This document shows, piece by piece, positions 47,850-58,639 of a DNA stretch of 64,000 nt; the first letter of the stretch is position 1, and each line of letters begins with the position of its first letter. This DNA comes from Symsagittifera roscoffensis (lineage: Eukaryota > Xenacoelomorpha > Acoela > Convolutidae). Location: positions 5,382,193 through 5,446,192 of the forward strand of contig NC_087062.1 in the NCBI RefSeq assembly GCF_963678635.1. The letters are read 5' to 3'. The position numbers were made by a program, and so were the translations under genes. The notes below the pieces were generated by a model. That model had not been told where the DNA came from. It saw only the letters and a program-made list of their open reading frames with translations, and searched no databases.

Positions 47850-47945
47850 TGTTGTGAGTTGCTCATTTTGTTTGATCTGTTGACCTTTGGTATTGATTAG
47901 ATACATGCGAATTTTGTTACGTATCGACCATTGGTACCAGATAAA
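47850..47945 (+). repeat. 3' LTR remnant (truncated)
   Basis: This matches the first 90 or so bases of the 5' LTR, then similarity stops. Next to it, at about 48005-48065, is a scrap related to the foldback family (CAGACGGAACATTCAGGGCT) also seen at 53125 and 53850. Confidence 0.6.
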
Positions 47946-48246
47946 TTGAAGGAAAACATAAAAAAAACTGTTTTCTTTTTTTTACTATACTATTTCCTAA
48001 TGTTTTCAACCAGAAAAGGGCAGACGGAACATTCAGGGCTTTGAACTGATATACACGCAGTCTTGTTATATTCACATTTTGCTTATGTTTTTTAAAATTG
48101 TGTAAGAAAGAAAAAACGACAAATTGTAAAAATTTGGTTCTTTGCTTTAGGTGATGATGTAATTGATTAATGCAACCTTTTGATTGATGATCTACCACCG
48201 AAGTTGATTGATTGATGGTCTAATACCGAAGCAAAATACTACTTAC

Positions 48247-48351
48247 AGCCTTCGAATATGACAAGAATTTTTTCGCCCAATCTTCCATAACTTTCAATCT
48301 GAACTTCAAAGTAGTACAACTTCCCAACAGTTAGTTCATTCAGCACATGCT
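48247..48351 (-). CDS. FN3 domain exon (second half)
   Basis: Acceptor ATTTGTTTTAG, donor GTAAGT, phase 1-1, 105 bases. It encodes HVLNELTVGKLYYFEVQIES then YGRLGEKILVIFEG. LTVGKLYYFEVQI is the FN3 E-F signature (Leu-x-x-x-x-x-Tyr-x-x-x-Val). It completes the domain begun by 49028-48879; the joining codon is GAG (Glu), giving VEKEHVLNEL across the splice. Confidence 0.88.
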
Positions 48352-48878
48352 CTAAAACAAATATGCAAAACACTAAACATTTTGAGTTTATATTTAAATT
48401 GTAAATTGATATGTATCAGCGAACTTAAATTATATTGGAAAATATGAACTTCACTGCAAAATTTTAAACTTTCAGACGAGAAAGATAGCTTTTAAATGCA
48501 GCAAACAGTTGATGCTATTGATCTTAATTTAATTGAAAAGCTGATAGACAAGTTTGTAGTTTCATTTTCGGGAATCAAAAATTTGAAAATTTCCAACAGA
48601 GAAATGAGAAGTATCGATTGATTTATGGACACAGAAAAAAAATTAAGTGTTTGTACTAAACATTCGCATTATTTTTAGCTTCAAAGAATTACATAACCTT
48701 TAAAAAGTATTTATTTTTTTGCTAGTTTTTTTTTAGTTTTTCGACCTTAGTATGGGGTAAATTCAGGCTCGTGTGAGAAAACTGGGTCCAAAATTTTATG
48801 CCTAGGAACTGTATAAAATCATCCCTTTTTAAAACCAATTTAATGCTTGAATGATGCAGATGGAAATAACAAGTTCAC

Positions 48879-49028
48879 CTTTTTCAACAGTGGTTCCGAT
48901 ACGCTCCTGGTTCAAGAACAGTCTGAATCCCGTGTAGTAATTCGAGTTTGTACTCCAAGACAATTGAATCACTCTTGGAGAGAGTGTTTGAAACATGATG
49001 TCGTTAGCAAAACCAGGAATCGGCGACA
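48879..49028 (-). CDS. FN3 domain exon (first half)
   Basis: Acceptor GCTTTGTTTTAG, donor GTGAAC, phase 1-1, 150 bases. It encodes SPIPGFANDIMFQTLSPRVI then QLSWSTNSNYYTGFRLFLNQ and ERIGTTVEK. IQLSWSTN has the strand-B Trp and YYTGFRLF the strand-C Tyr region. The intron to the second half is 527 bases and contains no other coding signal. Confidence 0.88.
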
Positions 49029-49179
49029 CTAAAACAAAGCCCGAACAAAGTGCTATCCTAACAAAACAAAACTAAAGAAGTTTCAATTTTTTTGTATAGT
49101 TGCGATCGAAGTCAGTTTGGAAAAGATACATGTTAATGTTGGGCGAAATGCTCAGCGCTAGTCGATCAAGGGAGGTTAT

Positions 49180-49335
49180 CATGCAAGATCTTGCAAGATT
49201 CTTGCAAAAGAGGGTTATCTTGCAAGATCTTGCAAGATGGAGGTTATCTTGCAAGATCTTGCAAGATGGAGGTTATCTTGCAAGAATCTTGAAAGAGGGA
49301 GACTATCTTGCAAGAATCTTGCAAGATAACCATCC
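49180..49335. repeat. TTGCAAGAT subterminal minisatellite
   Basis: This is about five variants of a 30-32 base unit, each GGTTATCTTGCAAGATCTTG-like followed by CAAGATGGA. It resembles the subterminal transposase-binding arrays of some DNA transposons. The 92-codon plus-strand frame here is only the repeat being translated. Confidence 0.8.
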
Positions 49336-50820
49336 CAAAATTTCTGTCAAAAAACACAAAAAAAATAACAGAAATTAAGTGTTAGATCAAAAAAATTGAT
49401 TCTAGAACGAGAATCCAAAACTTTTTCGAATTAATCTCAATTTTTTTTTTTCAAAATTGACAGTTTGAATCGTTAAAAATTGTGCAGACAGTGATGAATG
49501 ATGAGCGTAAATTTTTATCAGTTTAATAGTTTCAAAAACACTAAGAGACCAAACTGTGTATTTTGTGAAATCTGAAAGGAACCCCCAAGAAAGACGGTCC
49601 TTTTATTCTTATATTGTTCGTTCATTCTTTTTATTCGATCCGACAAAATTTCAACATGTTTTGACATTTGTCTCTGGAAATTAGGAACATACAGACAAAA
49701 AATTGTGCGCCTAAAATTACACGCTTTGAAATGATTGTTTGCATTAAAGTTCCTTCACAAGCTTGACTATTTCAGCTCAAAACCTTCCATCAAAAATACT
49801 ATCGTTAACAAGGATATTCAAATTTTTGAAGTCTTTATTAACGATGGATAAAAATCTCAACCATTCTTTCGTGATATTGAGGGTTTCACCAACTATAAAA
49901 CTGAGACTTAGCAAGCTAAGGTCTGAAAAAGATTCAGATTGTGTAACGAGCCACCTAGACTTGTGGTTTTCTGAGGCAGAGAATCTCCCTCGCTATATAA
50001 GTTGCGATTTACGCTTGTTTTCTCTGCACTAGTAAAATTTAAACTCTTCTCGTAAAAATGCTTTTTATTGAGCCAAAGAAACGTGAATATAGCCGTGTAT
50101 AAGTGTCTGTAGACCCATAGCTTTATATAATGTCAATCTTTTCGAGACTATTTTAACTTCGGTTGATTCTGTATGAATGTTAGTTTTCTCAATCTGGTTG
50201 ACTTGATTCCAATCGTTTGGCTATTCATTTTCCGTCCAGTGGATCTTGATTTTTTTTACATCTAGAAAGTTCTGTTTGCTTCAAGACTGGGTGAATTGAA
50301 GAAAGACATGTGTAGTAACTCAATGAGAGTGACAATTTTTGAACTCATTAAGTCGTTTTTGTTAAAGTTTCGAGGAAATTTGACACACCCCAGCAAAAAA
50401 AACATGTCATTGCAATCAAAAATACGGTTACCGACATGATTCATTGCTTTTTCACTACAAATGCGAGCAGCGAAATTTCGTTTTCAAAAGGTTACATTTT
50501 GAGAAAGGTTACATTTACAAGAACTCAAAAGGTTACATTTTGTTTTTCCCTACTCAAAAAAATTTTTAGAGTTTTTTGGAAATGTATGGCCAAAAATGCT
50601 CAAATATATATAAAAATATTGTTATTTTTAAATATGAAGATAGATTTTAAAATTTCTCAAAATTCATCTTTCGTGTTCAAGAACAGCTTTTGATTTCAAA
50701 AAGTTGCGCGGTTCCAATAATCAGACAAAAACTTCAGAGTCGGCTGGCATCCCCCTTCACTTCAGGCAGCCATGTCAAACTACTCGGATATATTGAAGCG
50801 TCTAGTGAAGATTTCATGGA

Positions 50821-51381
50821 GAATCCATCAGCTCATCTCGATTAACGTGATTGTGTGAAAAAACTGAATAAAAAAAACCTAATTTTCATCTTGTGCTTAA
50901 TATTTGCTTGTATTTATTTCTTTAAATTTATGTTCTCAATTGATGTACATTGTGTTTTTCCTATTTTGAAAGATTAATCAGCTCATCAGCTCATTTTGAA
51001 AGATTAATCAGTTTTTCCTATTTTGAGAATCCATCAGCTCATCTCGATTAACGTGATTGTGTGAAAAAACTGAATAAAAAAAACCTAATTTTCATCTTGT
51101 GCTTAATCTTTGCTTGTATTTATTTCTTTAAATTTATGTTCTCAATTGATGTACATTGTGTTTTTCCTATTTTGAAAGAATAATCAGCTCATTTTGAAAG
51201 AGTAATCAGTTTTTCCTATTTTGAGAATTCATCAGCTCATCTCGATTAACGTGATTGTGTGAAAAAACGGAATTAAAAAAACCTAATTTTCATCTTGTGC
51301 TTAATCTTTGCTTGTATTTATTTCTTTAAATTTATGTTCTCAATTGATGTACATTGTGTTTTTCCTATTTCGAAAGATTAA
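50821..51381. repeat. Three tandem copies of a unit about 200 bp long
   Basis: Unit starts lie at 50821, 51027 and 51225 (GAATCCATCAGCTCATCTCG). Copies share GATTAACGTGATTGTGTGAA, TTTTCATCTTGTGCTTAAT and AATTGATGTACATTGTGTTT with few differences. The high identity suggests recent expansion. Confidence 0.85.
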
Positions 51382-52144
51382 GGTATAAGTAGTCGATCAA
51401 AATTCGAAGATAGCCGCCTATTACAAAAAAGTTTCAAAAAAAAGAAGCTTTCTGGGGGCAACCAGAAATGTATTGTATGTATGCGTAGCTAAGACTGGTT
51501 CCTTCTTCCACGAACGCTACTTGGTTGTCTTTGCGTGTAAAGCTGTGATTGCCCAAAAAAACTATATCTTTAAAGATCTTGCAAAAAAAAGGTTATCTTT
51601 AAAGGAGGTTATCTTGCAACATCTTGCAAGAATCTTGCAAGATCTTTTAAAGAGATGCATCCTCTTTAAAAAAATCTTGCAAGATTCTTGCAAGATCTTG
51701 CAAAATAACCTCCCTTGATCGACTAGGGAGGCCCCATATCAACATGGATTTTTATTAATTGAGTGAGTTCAGTTTTGACTTTGATTTACTAAAACGTTTT
51801 ATAGCGGCCTAGGAACAAAAATAATGCATCTTTTATCAATTAAGCTTAAAAATTGAACCTTCGCTGAAAATTAAATTATTGTTACTACCAATTGTTGCTT
51901 CATCACTTTTCTGTAAGCAAAAAAAGAACGAAATAAGTTAACTTAAAACAACTCATTAAATTATCAAACGGGTACACATCAATGATTGATACGAACACAG
52001 ACACTAAAAAAAATAGTTGTTGTTTCTAGTATAAGGATCTTTCCAGGAAACCATTACTCGAGAAAGCCTTCTCATTTCTTGTTGATTTTTTTTTTGTATT
52101 CCAATAAAAATTCCACAATTTTTTTGTCCACACCAGTGGTCGGC

Positions 52145-52375
52145 TCAACGAAATGGAGTAGATACTCGAAACTTTACCAGAAAAACCACGATTTTACCAC
52201 TGACTGTAATCCCTGTTCTGATTTGATCTGATTTGATATTAGGTAGCAAACTTTCCGCATTTCGTCGGTCCACAATCTCCATGTATCCTATCAATGGCTT
52301 GTAACTGGTTTCAACTTTCCAAAAAACCCAAAAAGGGTCGTTCGGGGCCCGTCCACGATGATTTTAGCCTTATGT
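52145..52375 (-). pseudogene. Merlin/IS1595-type transposase fragment
   Basis: This ATG-less open minus-strand frame reads NHRGRAPNDPFWVFWKVETS then YKPLIGYMEIVDRRNAESLL and PNIKSDQIRTG. The NxRGR...WVF block followed by V-x-R-x-x-x-x-LLP-x-I is characteristic of the ISXO2-like DDE domain of IS1595/Merlin transposases; the second Asp region and NHS-H-Y end are missing. HKAK just upstream is one base out of frame, so a frameshift lies at about 52370. Its element's ends were not found. Confidence 0.6.
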
Positions 52376-52739
52376 GACAAGCAACTCTCGTAAGCCTAAT
52401 TGGGTTTTTAAGTAAAAATTGGGCACAAATATCTAGCAAGGAGGTAAATGCGTTGACAATAGATATAGATGGTTCAGTTAATACAGTTTGGAGTTATACT
52501 TGCTTATTTGGTGTCTGGATTTTCCGTAAATAAAAGACGTGAATCGAAAAACATAAAGGAGTATTAGTATTTTCAAAAAAGCCTGTTTTTCTTATTGAAA
52601 TTGTCAATTTTTACTGAAAACATTTTGTGTTTTGAAATATTCAAGAAAATCCATCTTTTTTTTATTCAGTCTGCTACGAAATATTTTGGCTTACTGAACA
52701 CGAAGACTAAAAAATTACGAAAGTAACGGAAGTAACGTT

Positions 52740-53170
52740 ACTGAACACGAAAGTAACGGAATATTTGTGCTCGGGTGGTTATATTTTCTTTAGACAAATT
52801 TTGACTTTTTAACTTGACTTTTTTGACATTTTTTTAAAATCAATAAAAAAGATTTTTGTTCTGAGCTTAATTGGGCAAACTTATTTCACCTGTGAATCTT
52901 TTTTGTAAAATTATGTGAGTCTGAAGTTTACTAGTTTGGCCAATTTCGAAACAATTAACGCGTAAACGGTTAGTCTAGGAGCGAAATCTTTCATTTTGTA
53001 CTTTATAAGGCGTGTTGTGGAAGATTTTCACAAAAAATCTCACATAAAAAAACTTCTTTTCATTTTATTTTATCACAGTTAATTTTTTCATATTATTACT
53101 GTTCCATAGACCGTAAAAGGCAGTCGGAACATTCAGGGCTTTCCTCTGATACGAGCAGTCTTGTTTAGTA
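52740..53170. repeat. Inverted, diverged partial copy of the foldback unit
   Basis: Segments here are reverse complements of parts of the following units: CGGAATATTTGTGCTCGGGT (52754) matches the complement at about 54920, AATTAACGCGTAAACGG matches 54710, and CAGTCGGAACATTCAGGGCT at 53124 matches the complement near 53848. Similarity is lower than between the two tandem units, so this copy is older. Confidence 0.65.
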
Positions 53171-53247
53171 GGCATAAATCCTTATAGCATAAACTTTAAC
53201 AGGCATAAATCGTTTTCGTCCGACCAAGGCAACTTTTCTTCCCTAAA

Positions 53248-54983
53248 TTGCGTTTTTCTTCCCTAAACTACCTTCGCTAATTGTAGAAACTGTAGCCAAT
53301 TAGAACTTTCTAGTTTTTGGAATTTTAATTCGGATTAGCTAAAAATTCGACTTATTTTGCAAGCTGAATCTACATAACAACCAGCCCCTTTTTTCTAATG
53401 GGGGGAGAGATTGTTCAGTTTTTCCACACCTCATTTTAACCTTGAGAATCACAGTTGGCTCATTCTCACACATGGAAACCAGGTTAAAAATTCTAAACCA
53501 AATTTGGAGCCGAGATAAAATTGCGTCAGAAAAGTGTCAAGACATGATAAATACTACATTTCAAATAATATGGTCTTGTGGTTTGCTCGTTTTCTGTAAC
53601 TTCAAAACTTTTATCGAATCCAGCCCTAATCACAAAACCATACTTGTCGCAAAATTCTCATGCAGCTGAAACTGTTTGCAAAAATCTGACAATAGTCCGT
53701 GCGAAGCTGAGACGGAAGCGCTTGTTTTTTAATGGGTCTAATTGACCTAAAAGCACCGCTTTTAGCCGTTAACATTGCTCATGCTCACCGATACTGGCAA
53801 AACTTGGCATTAAGTAAACAAGACTGCTCGTATCAGGGCGAAGCCTTGAATGTTCCGACTGCCTTTTAAGGTTTATGGAGCAGCAGTAAAAAAAAAAATT
53901 AATTGAACTAAAATAAAATGAATTTTTTTTTTCTAAAATTTGAAATTTTTTTAATGAAAATCATCACCCCACACGCCATATAAAGTACAAAAGATAGATT
54001 TCGTTCCTTGTAACAAATCAATTATGGCAAATAAGCTTCCTTCAACTATTTTGGAACTACAGTGCTGATTTAAATTAACCGGACAAAACACGTTAAACTT
54101 AAAATTTGAAACGCATTCTTCTCAAATTGGGTTGAGTTTAGGTGAAAATTTATGAATACAAAACTTGGTTAGAATTTTAGCAGAATTAATATGGTGTAAT
54201 TTGTTCTGCGAAATTCGGGTCCGAAATGTTACCCCAAAATTGGGTCATTTTGGTTTTTCTTAGTTAATCAAAAATTACGCCAAAAATACCCAGTCAATCA
54301 CAGACATAATTATATCAAAGTGAGCCCCTTAGGTAGCTCAACAAATTTCAAGAAGGGTATTTTCTCTTCTTAAAATACCCTTCTTAAAATTTGTTGAGCT
54401 ACGTAAGGGGCTCACTTTGATATAATTATGTCTGTGATCGACTGGATATTTTTGGCGTAACTTTTGATTAACTAAGAAAAGCCAAAATGACCCATTTCTG
54501 GGGTAACATTTCGGACCCGAATTTCGCAGAACAAATTACACCATATTATTTCTGCTAAAATTCTAACCAAGTTTTGTATTCATAAATTTTCACCTAAACT
54601 CAACCCAATTTGAGAAGAATGCGTTTCAAATTTTAAATTTAACGCGTTTTGTCCGGTTAATTTAAATCACCATTGTATTCTAATGACGGATTAAATCTCC
54701 TCTTACGCGTTAATAGCGAATCATATCGCTCGTTAATGGGCCCAAATTGGCCAAAATGCCAGTCTTTAAACCTAATAATTTTACTAAAAAAAGATCACAG
54801 GTGAAAAATGTTCTCAAAATTAGGCTCAAGACAACAATATCTTTTGAACGATATAAAAAATTTCGTCAAAATGGCTAGTTAAAAATTTGAATTGTGTTTG
54901 AAGAAAAAGAACCCACCCGAGCACAAATATTCCGTCATTTTCCTTACGAAAGTCGGAACAAAAAACGAACAACTGCTGAATTG
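53248..54983. mobile_element. Foldback unit, copy 1
   Basis: This is a 1.73 kb unit repeated head-to-tail at 54981-56750 with very few differences. Inside, 54067-54363 and 54372-54668 are 297-base arms of a near-perfect hairpin with an 8-base loop. The first kilobase has a 75-codon plus frame (53442-53669) without recognisable domain. There is no transposase. The long hairpin suggests a foldback or MITE-type element. Confidence 0.8.
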
Positions 54984-56750
54984 CATTTTTCTTCCCTAAA
55001 CTACCTTCGCTAATTGTAGAAACTGTTGCCAATTAGAACTTTCTAGTTTTTGGAATTTTAATTCGGATTACCTAAAAATTCGACTTATTTTGCAAGCTGA
55101 ATCTACATAACAACCAGCCCCTTTTTTCTAATGGGGGGAGAGATTGTTCAGTTTTTCCACACCTCATTTTAACCTTGAGAATCACAGTTGGCTCATTCTC
55201 ACACGTGGAAACCAGGTTAAAAATTCTAAACCAAATTTGGAGCCGAGATAAAATTGCGTCAGAAAAGTGTCAAGACATGATAAATACTACATTTCCAATA
55301 ATATGGTCTTGTGGTTTGCTCGTTTTCTGTAACTTCAAAACTTTTATCGAATCCAGCCCTAATCACAAAACCATACTTGTCGCAAAATTCTCATGCAGCT
55401 GAAACTGTTTGCAAAAATCTGACAATAGTCCGTGCGAAGCTGAGACGGAAGCGCTTGTTTTTTAATGGGTCTAATTGACCTAAAAGCACCGCTTTTAGCC
55501 GTTAACATTGCTCATGCTCACCGATACTGGCAAAATTGGCATTAAGTAAACAAGACTGCTCGTATCAGGGCGAAGCCTTGAATGTTCCGACTGCCTTTTA
55601 AGGTTTATGGAGCAGCAGTAAAAAAAAATAAAAAATTAATTGAACTAAAATAAAATGAAATTTTTTTTCTAAAATTTGAAATTTTTTTAATGAAAATCAT
55701 CACCCCACACGCCATATAAAGTACAAAAGATAGATTTCGTTCCTTGTAACAAATCAATTATGGCAAATAAGCTTCCTTCAACTGTTTTGGAACTACAGTG
55801 CTGATTTAAATTAACCGGACAAAACACGTTAAACTTAAAATTTGAAACGCATTCTTCTCAAATTGGGTTGAGTTTAGGTGAAAATTTATGAATACAAAAC
55901 TTGGTTAGAATTTTAGCAGAATTAATATGGTATAAATTGTTTTGCGAAATTCGGGTCCGAAATGTTACCCCAAAATTGGGTCATTTTGGTTTTTCTTAGT
56001 TAATCAAAAATTACGCCAAAAATACCCAGTCAATCACAGACATAATTATATCAAAGTGAGCCCCTTAGGTAGCTCAACAAATTTCAAGAAGGGTATTTTC
56101 TCTTCTTAAAATTTGTCTTCTTAAAATTTTCTCTTCTTAAAATACCCTTCTTAAAATTTGTTGAGCTACGTAAGGGGCTCACTTTGATATAATTATGTCT
56201 GTGATCGACTGGATATTTTTGGCGTAACTTTTGATTAACTAAGAAAAGCCAAAATGACCCATTTCTGGGGTAACATTTCGGACCCGAATTTCGCAGAACA
56301 AATTACACCATATTATTTCTGCTAAAATTCTAACCAAGTTTTGTATTCATAAATTTTCACCTAAACTCAACCCAATTTGAGAAGAATGCGTTTCAAATTT
56401 TAAATTTGACGCGTTTTGTCCGGTTAATTTAAATCACCATTGTATTCTAATGACGGATTAAATCTCCTCTTACGCGTTAATAGCGAATCATATCGCTCGT
56501 TAATTGGCCCAAATTGGCCAAAATGCCAGTCTTTAAACCTAATAATTTTACTAAAAAAAGATCACAGGTGAAAAATGTTCTCAAAATTAGGCTCAAGACA
56601 ACAATATCTTTTGAACGATATAAAAAATTTCGTCAAAATGGCTAGTTAAAAATTTGAATTGTGTTTGAAGAAAAAGAACCCACCCGAGCACAAATATTCC
56701 GTCACTTTCCTTACGAAAGTCGGAACAAAAACGAACAACTGCTGAATTGT
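54981..56750. mobile_element. Foldback unit, copy 2
   Basis: This is the second tandem copy, offset 1733 bases. Hairpin arms lie at 55803-56099 and 56139-56435, again 297 bases each, but the loop is 39 bases because the CTTCTTAAAATTTG word is repeated. High identity to copy 1 indicates a recent duplication. Confidence 0.8.
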
Positions 56751-57084
56751 TCGTCTGTACTATAAATTGACGTGAATAGTTTTTCGTTAGAAAATGATAA
56801 ATTTTAATTGTGCCCTCAATTGAAATGGAACGATATCTGTGCCAGGCTAAAATGAGGCTTACGCTAAGCGTTTTTAGATAACTGATAAATAGCTTGCTTT
56901 ATCGGCCATCTCAAATTGCTGCTATCAATCAAGTCGCTTCAAATGGCCACCAGACGCTCAGGTGCTTAATAATTATATCATAATTTCTAAACTTTCAGCT
57001 CAACTTCCAACAACATTATTGTCAAATCGTTTATACATCAGTGCCAAATTTTTGCAAAAGTTCGCATGAAATGAAGGAACATTA

Positions 57085-57275
57085 CGAAGCCAAAAGGTGC
57101 ACTGGATAGGCGCACAATTTTTTGTTTTTTCTTCCTGAATTCCAGAGACATATCAAAATTTTGTCGAAACGTTCAAAGATAATGAAAGAACAAAAAAGAA
57201 GAAAGGGAGCTTCCTTGTAGCGGAATCCGCTTACAATTCAAAAAATACACAGTTTCGCCTCGTAATGAAAAACAG
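57085..57275. repeat. Inverted partner of 49537-49720
   Basis: GGCGCACAATTTTTTG, then CCAGAGACA and AAAATTTTGTCG, and AAATACACAGTTT here are the reverse complement of the words at 49537-49720. The two copies, roughly 85% alike, stand 7.4 kb apart in opposite orientation. They are either ends of one large element or two unrelated insertions. Confidence 0.55.
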
Positions 57276-57910
57276 AGTTTTTCAGCGGCTAAAAAGAGCA
57301 GGTTTCCTAGCGTTTTTTGAAATTTTTATAATTGAAACTAGTCGTTTGTTGTTACCAAAACGTACAGTCTGAACTAACTATAGTCAAAAACTTTTTTCCA
57401 GCCAATTCCAGCTACCTTAGGAGTACCCGTGAAGTGTCGAATGTAAATCATGTATCTGGCAGCGCAGTTCCTAATTTTTTGATCTAGTTCCTGCAAACCT
57501 TAATTCTGCTCCTCCGACAGCGCATGAAAATTTGACAATGTTTTTGAAAGAAAAAATCATAAAAATTTTAATTGCGAAGAAAAACACTGCGGTTATAAAA
57601 ACGTCTTCTATTTGAACAACGAAAACTTACAATTGTTTTTTTTTTCACAAAATTTTTTTGTACACAACGTATCTGACAGGTTCCTTCATGCAAGTTTATT
57701 CGAGATTTTATCTACAATCCTGAAACAATCCTTGTTTCTGACAATATCAATCTTTTTGTGTTCATCAAAGCAATATCATTGTCTGTTTCTGCATTTGCAC
57801 AATTAAAAAAAATATATATTTTTGAATCTTACTTCAGAAAAAATTTCATTAGAAACAAGTACAGAAACAGCTGGCATAATTTCTCAGTTTTGAAAAAATT
57901 TTTGCTTCGA
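57276..57910. other. No gene seen
   Basis: This is AT-rich intron sequence. Open frames at 57612-57967 on the plus strand are Phe/Ser-rich and lack any domain or splice context. Confidence 0.5.
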
Positions 57911-58010
57911 ATATCAGGAAAGTTTTTACATAGAAGAAGAGCAAAACAGCAGAGCTACCATCTCTGAAACTATCAATAATCACCGATTGAGTCCGGTTTC
58001 AAAGACTTAC

Positions 58011-58025
58011 CAATGTTACTCGGGT
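58011..58025 (-). CDS. Candidate 15-base micro-exon (copy 1)
   Basis: On the minus strand CTTTTTCAG is followed by 15 bases (ACCCGAGTAACATTG) and then a GTAAGT donor. The exon is phase 1-1 and would add Tyr/Asp-PSNI between the FN2 and FN3 exons without a frame change. The surrounding 150 bases are duplicated around 58294. Confidence 0.45.
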
Positions 58026-58293
58026 CTGAAAAAGCCAGACTTCTTCATATGCACTAAGTGTTTCGATCCTCGTGAAAAACTAGGAAACTATCAAGTTCAA
58101 TAAAAGCTTCACAACGATAACACTAGTTGACAAAATTAAGCTCAAATTCCAGATTTTTCTTTGTAAAATGCCTGTTTTCAATGTAAATTTTGGAAATTTT
58201 CTTCGAAACTCAGAAGAATTTTTACATAAACTAAAAGCAAATGATCAGAGCTACCATTAGTGAAAGTATCAGTATTTGGTTTCAATGACTTAC

Positions 58294-58308
58294 CAATGTA
58301 ATTCGAGT
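58294..58308 (-). CDS. Candidate 15-base micro-exon (copy 2)
   Basis: It has the same structure: acceptor GGCATTTCAG, 15 bases (ACTCGAATTACATTG), donor GTAAGT. Length, phase and both splice sites are kept although the flanks have diverged. It is either used in addition to or in place of the copy at 58011-58025. Confidence 0.45.
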
Positions 58309-58531
58309 CTGAAATGCCAGTTTTCCTCATATGCACTAAGTTATTGTCTTCGCGTGAATAAGTAACAAAAGTCTGAGTTAAGTATGAACAAATTTTTTCA
58401 CACTGAGTGTTTCAATGTTCTCGCTGAGAATGTTTCACATTGGATGAACAAATTTTTTACTCCGCTTATTCAAGAAAGTGATCACTACAACGCAAAAGAT
58501 AGTGCAGATGAGAACAATCTGGCTTTTTCAG

Positions 58532-58546
58532 ACCCGTATTACATTG
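58532..58546 (+). pseudogene. Inverted copy of the 15-base micro-exon
   Basis: On the plus strand GGCTTTTTCAG, ACCCGTATTACATTG and GTATGT repeat the micro-exon pattern. Being in the opposite orientation to the gene, it cannot be spliced in, but it shows that the whole small block was also copied by inversion. Confidence 0.4.
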
Positions 58547-58639
58547 GTATGTCATTGAAATGGAAAATTGACAGTTCAAAGAGAGTAGCTCTGATGATTT
58601 GCTCTCGGTCTTTGTAAAAATTTTAATGAAGGAGCTGTT

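Larger units (their letters stand above)
42255..47945 (+). mobile_element. Degenerate Ty3/gypsy-type LTR retrotransposon
   Basis: The remnant 5' LTR (from TGTTGTGAG at 42255) and partial 3' LTR (from 47850) flank pieces of gag, reverse transcriptase, RNase H and integrase in the Ty3/gypsy order (integrase after RNase H). A GGGGAA purine tract directly precedes the 3' LTR, as expected for a polypurine tract. All genes are broken by stops and frameshifts, one RT segment is deleted, and a foreign hairpin-rich piece sits near 46.0-46.2 kb. It is inserted antisense in an intron of the FN gene. No primer-binding site was identified. Confidence 0.85.
49158..51726. mobile_element. DNA-transposon-like element with 21-bp terminal inverted repeats
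   Basis: The ends are exact inverted repeats: left 49158-49178 (CTAGTCGATCAAGGGAGG then TTA) and right 51706-51726. Just inside both ends are arrays of TTGCAAGAT words (49180-49330 direct; 51560-51705 mostly inverted). No target-site duplication was obvious. The interior holds an AT-rich stretch, a GC-richer patch at 50740-50830 with a short open frame (SRLASPFTSGSHVKLLGYIE) and a three-copy tandem repeat. No transposase was recognised, so it is probably non-autonomous. It lies in the intron between the FN2 and FN3 exons. Confidence 0.75.

Noticed and set aside
49100-49378. 92-codon plus-strand frame.
   Set aside because: Most of it is the translated TTGCAAGAT minisatellite.
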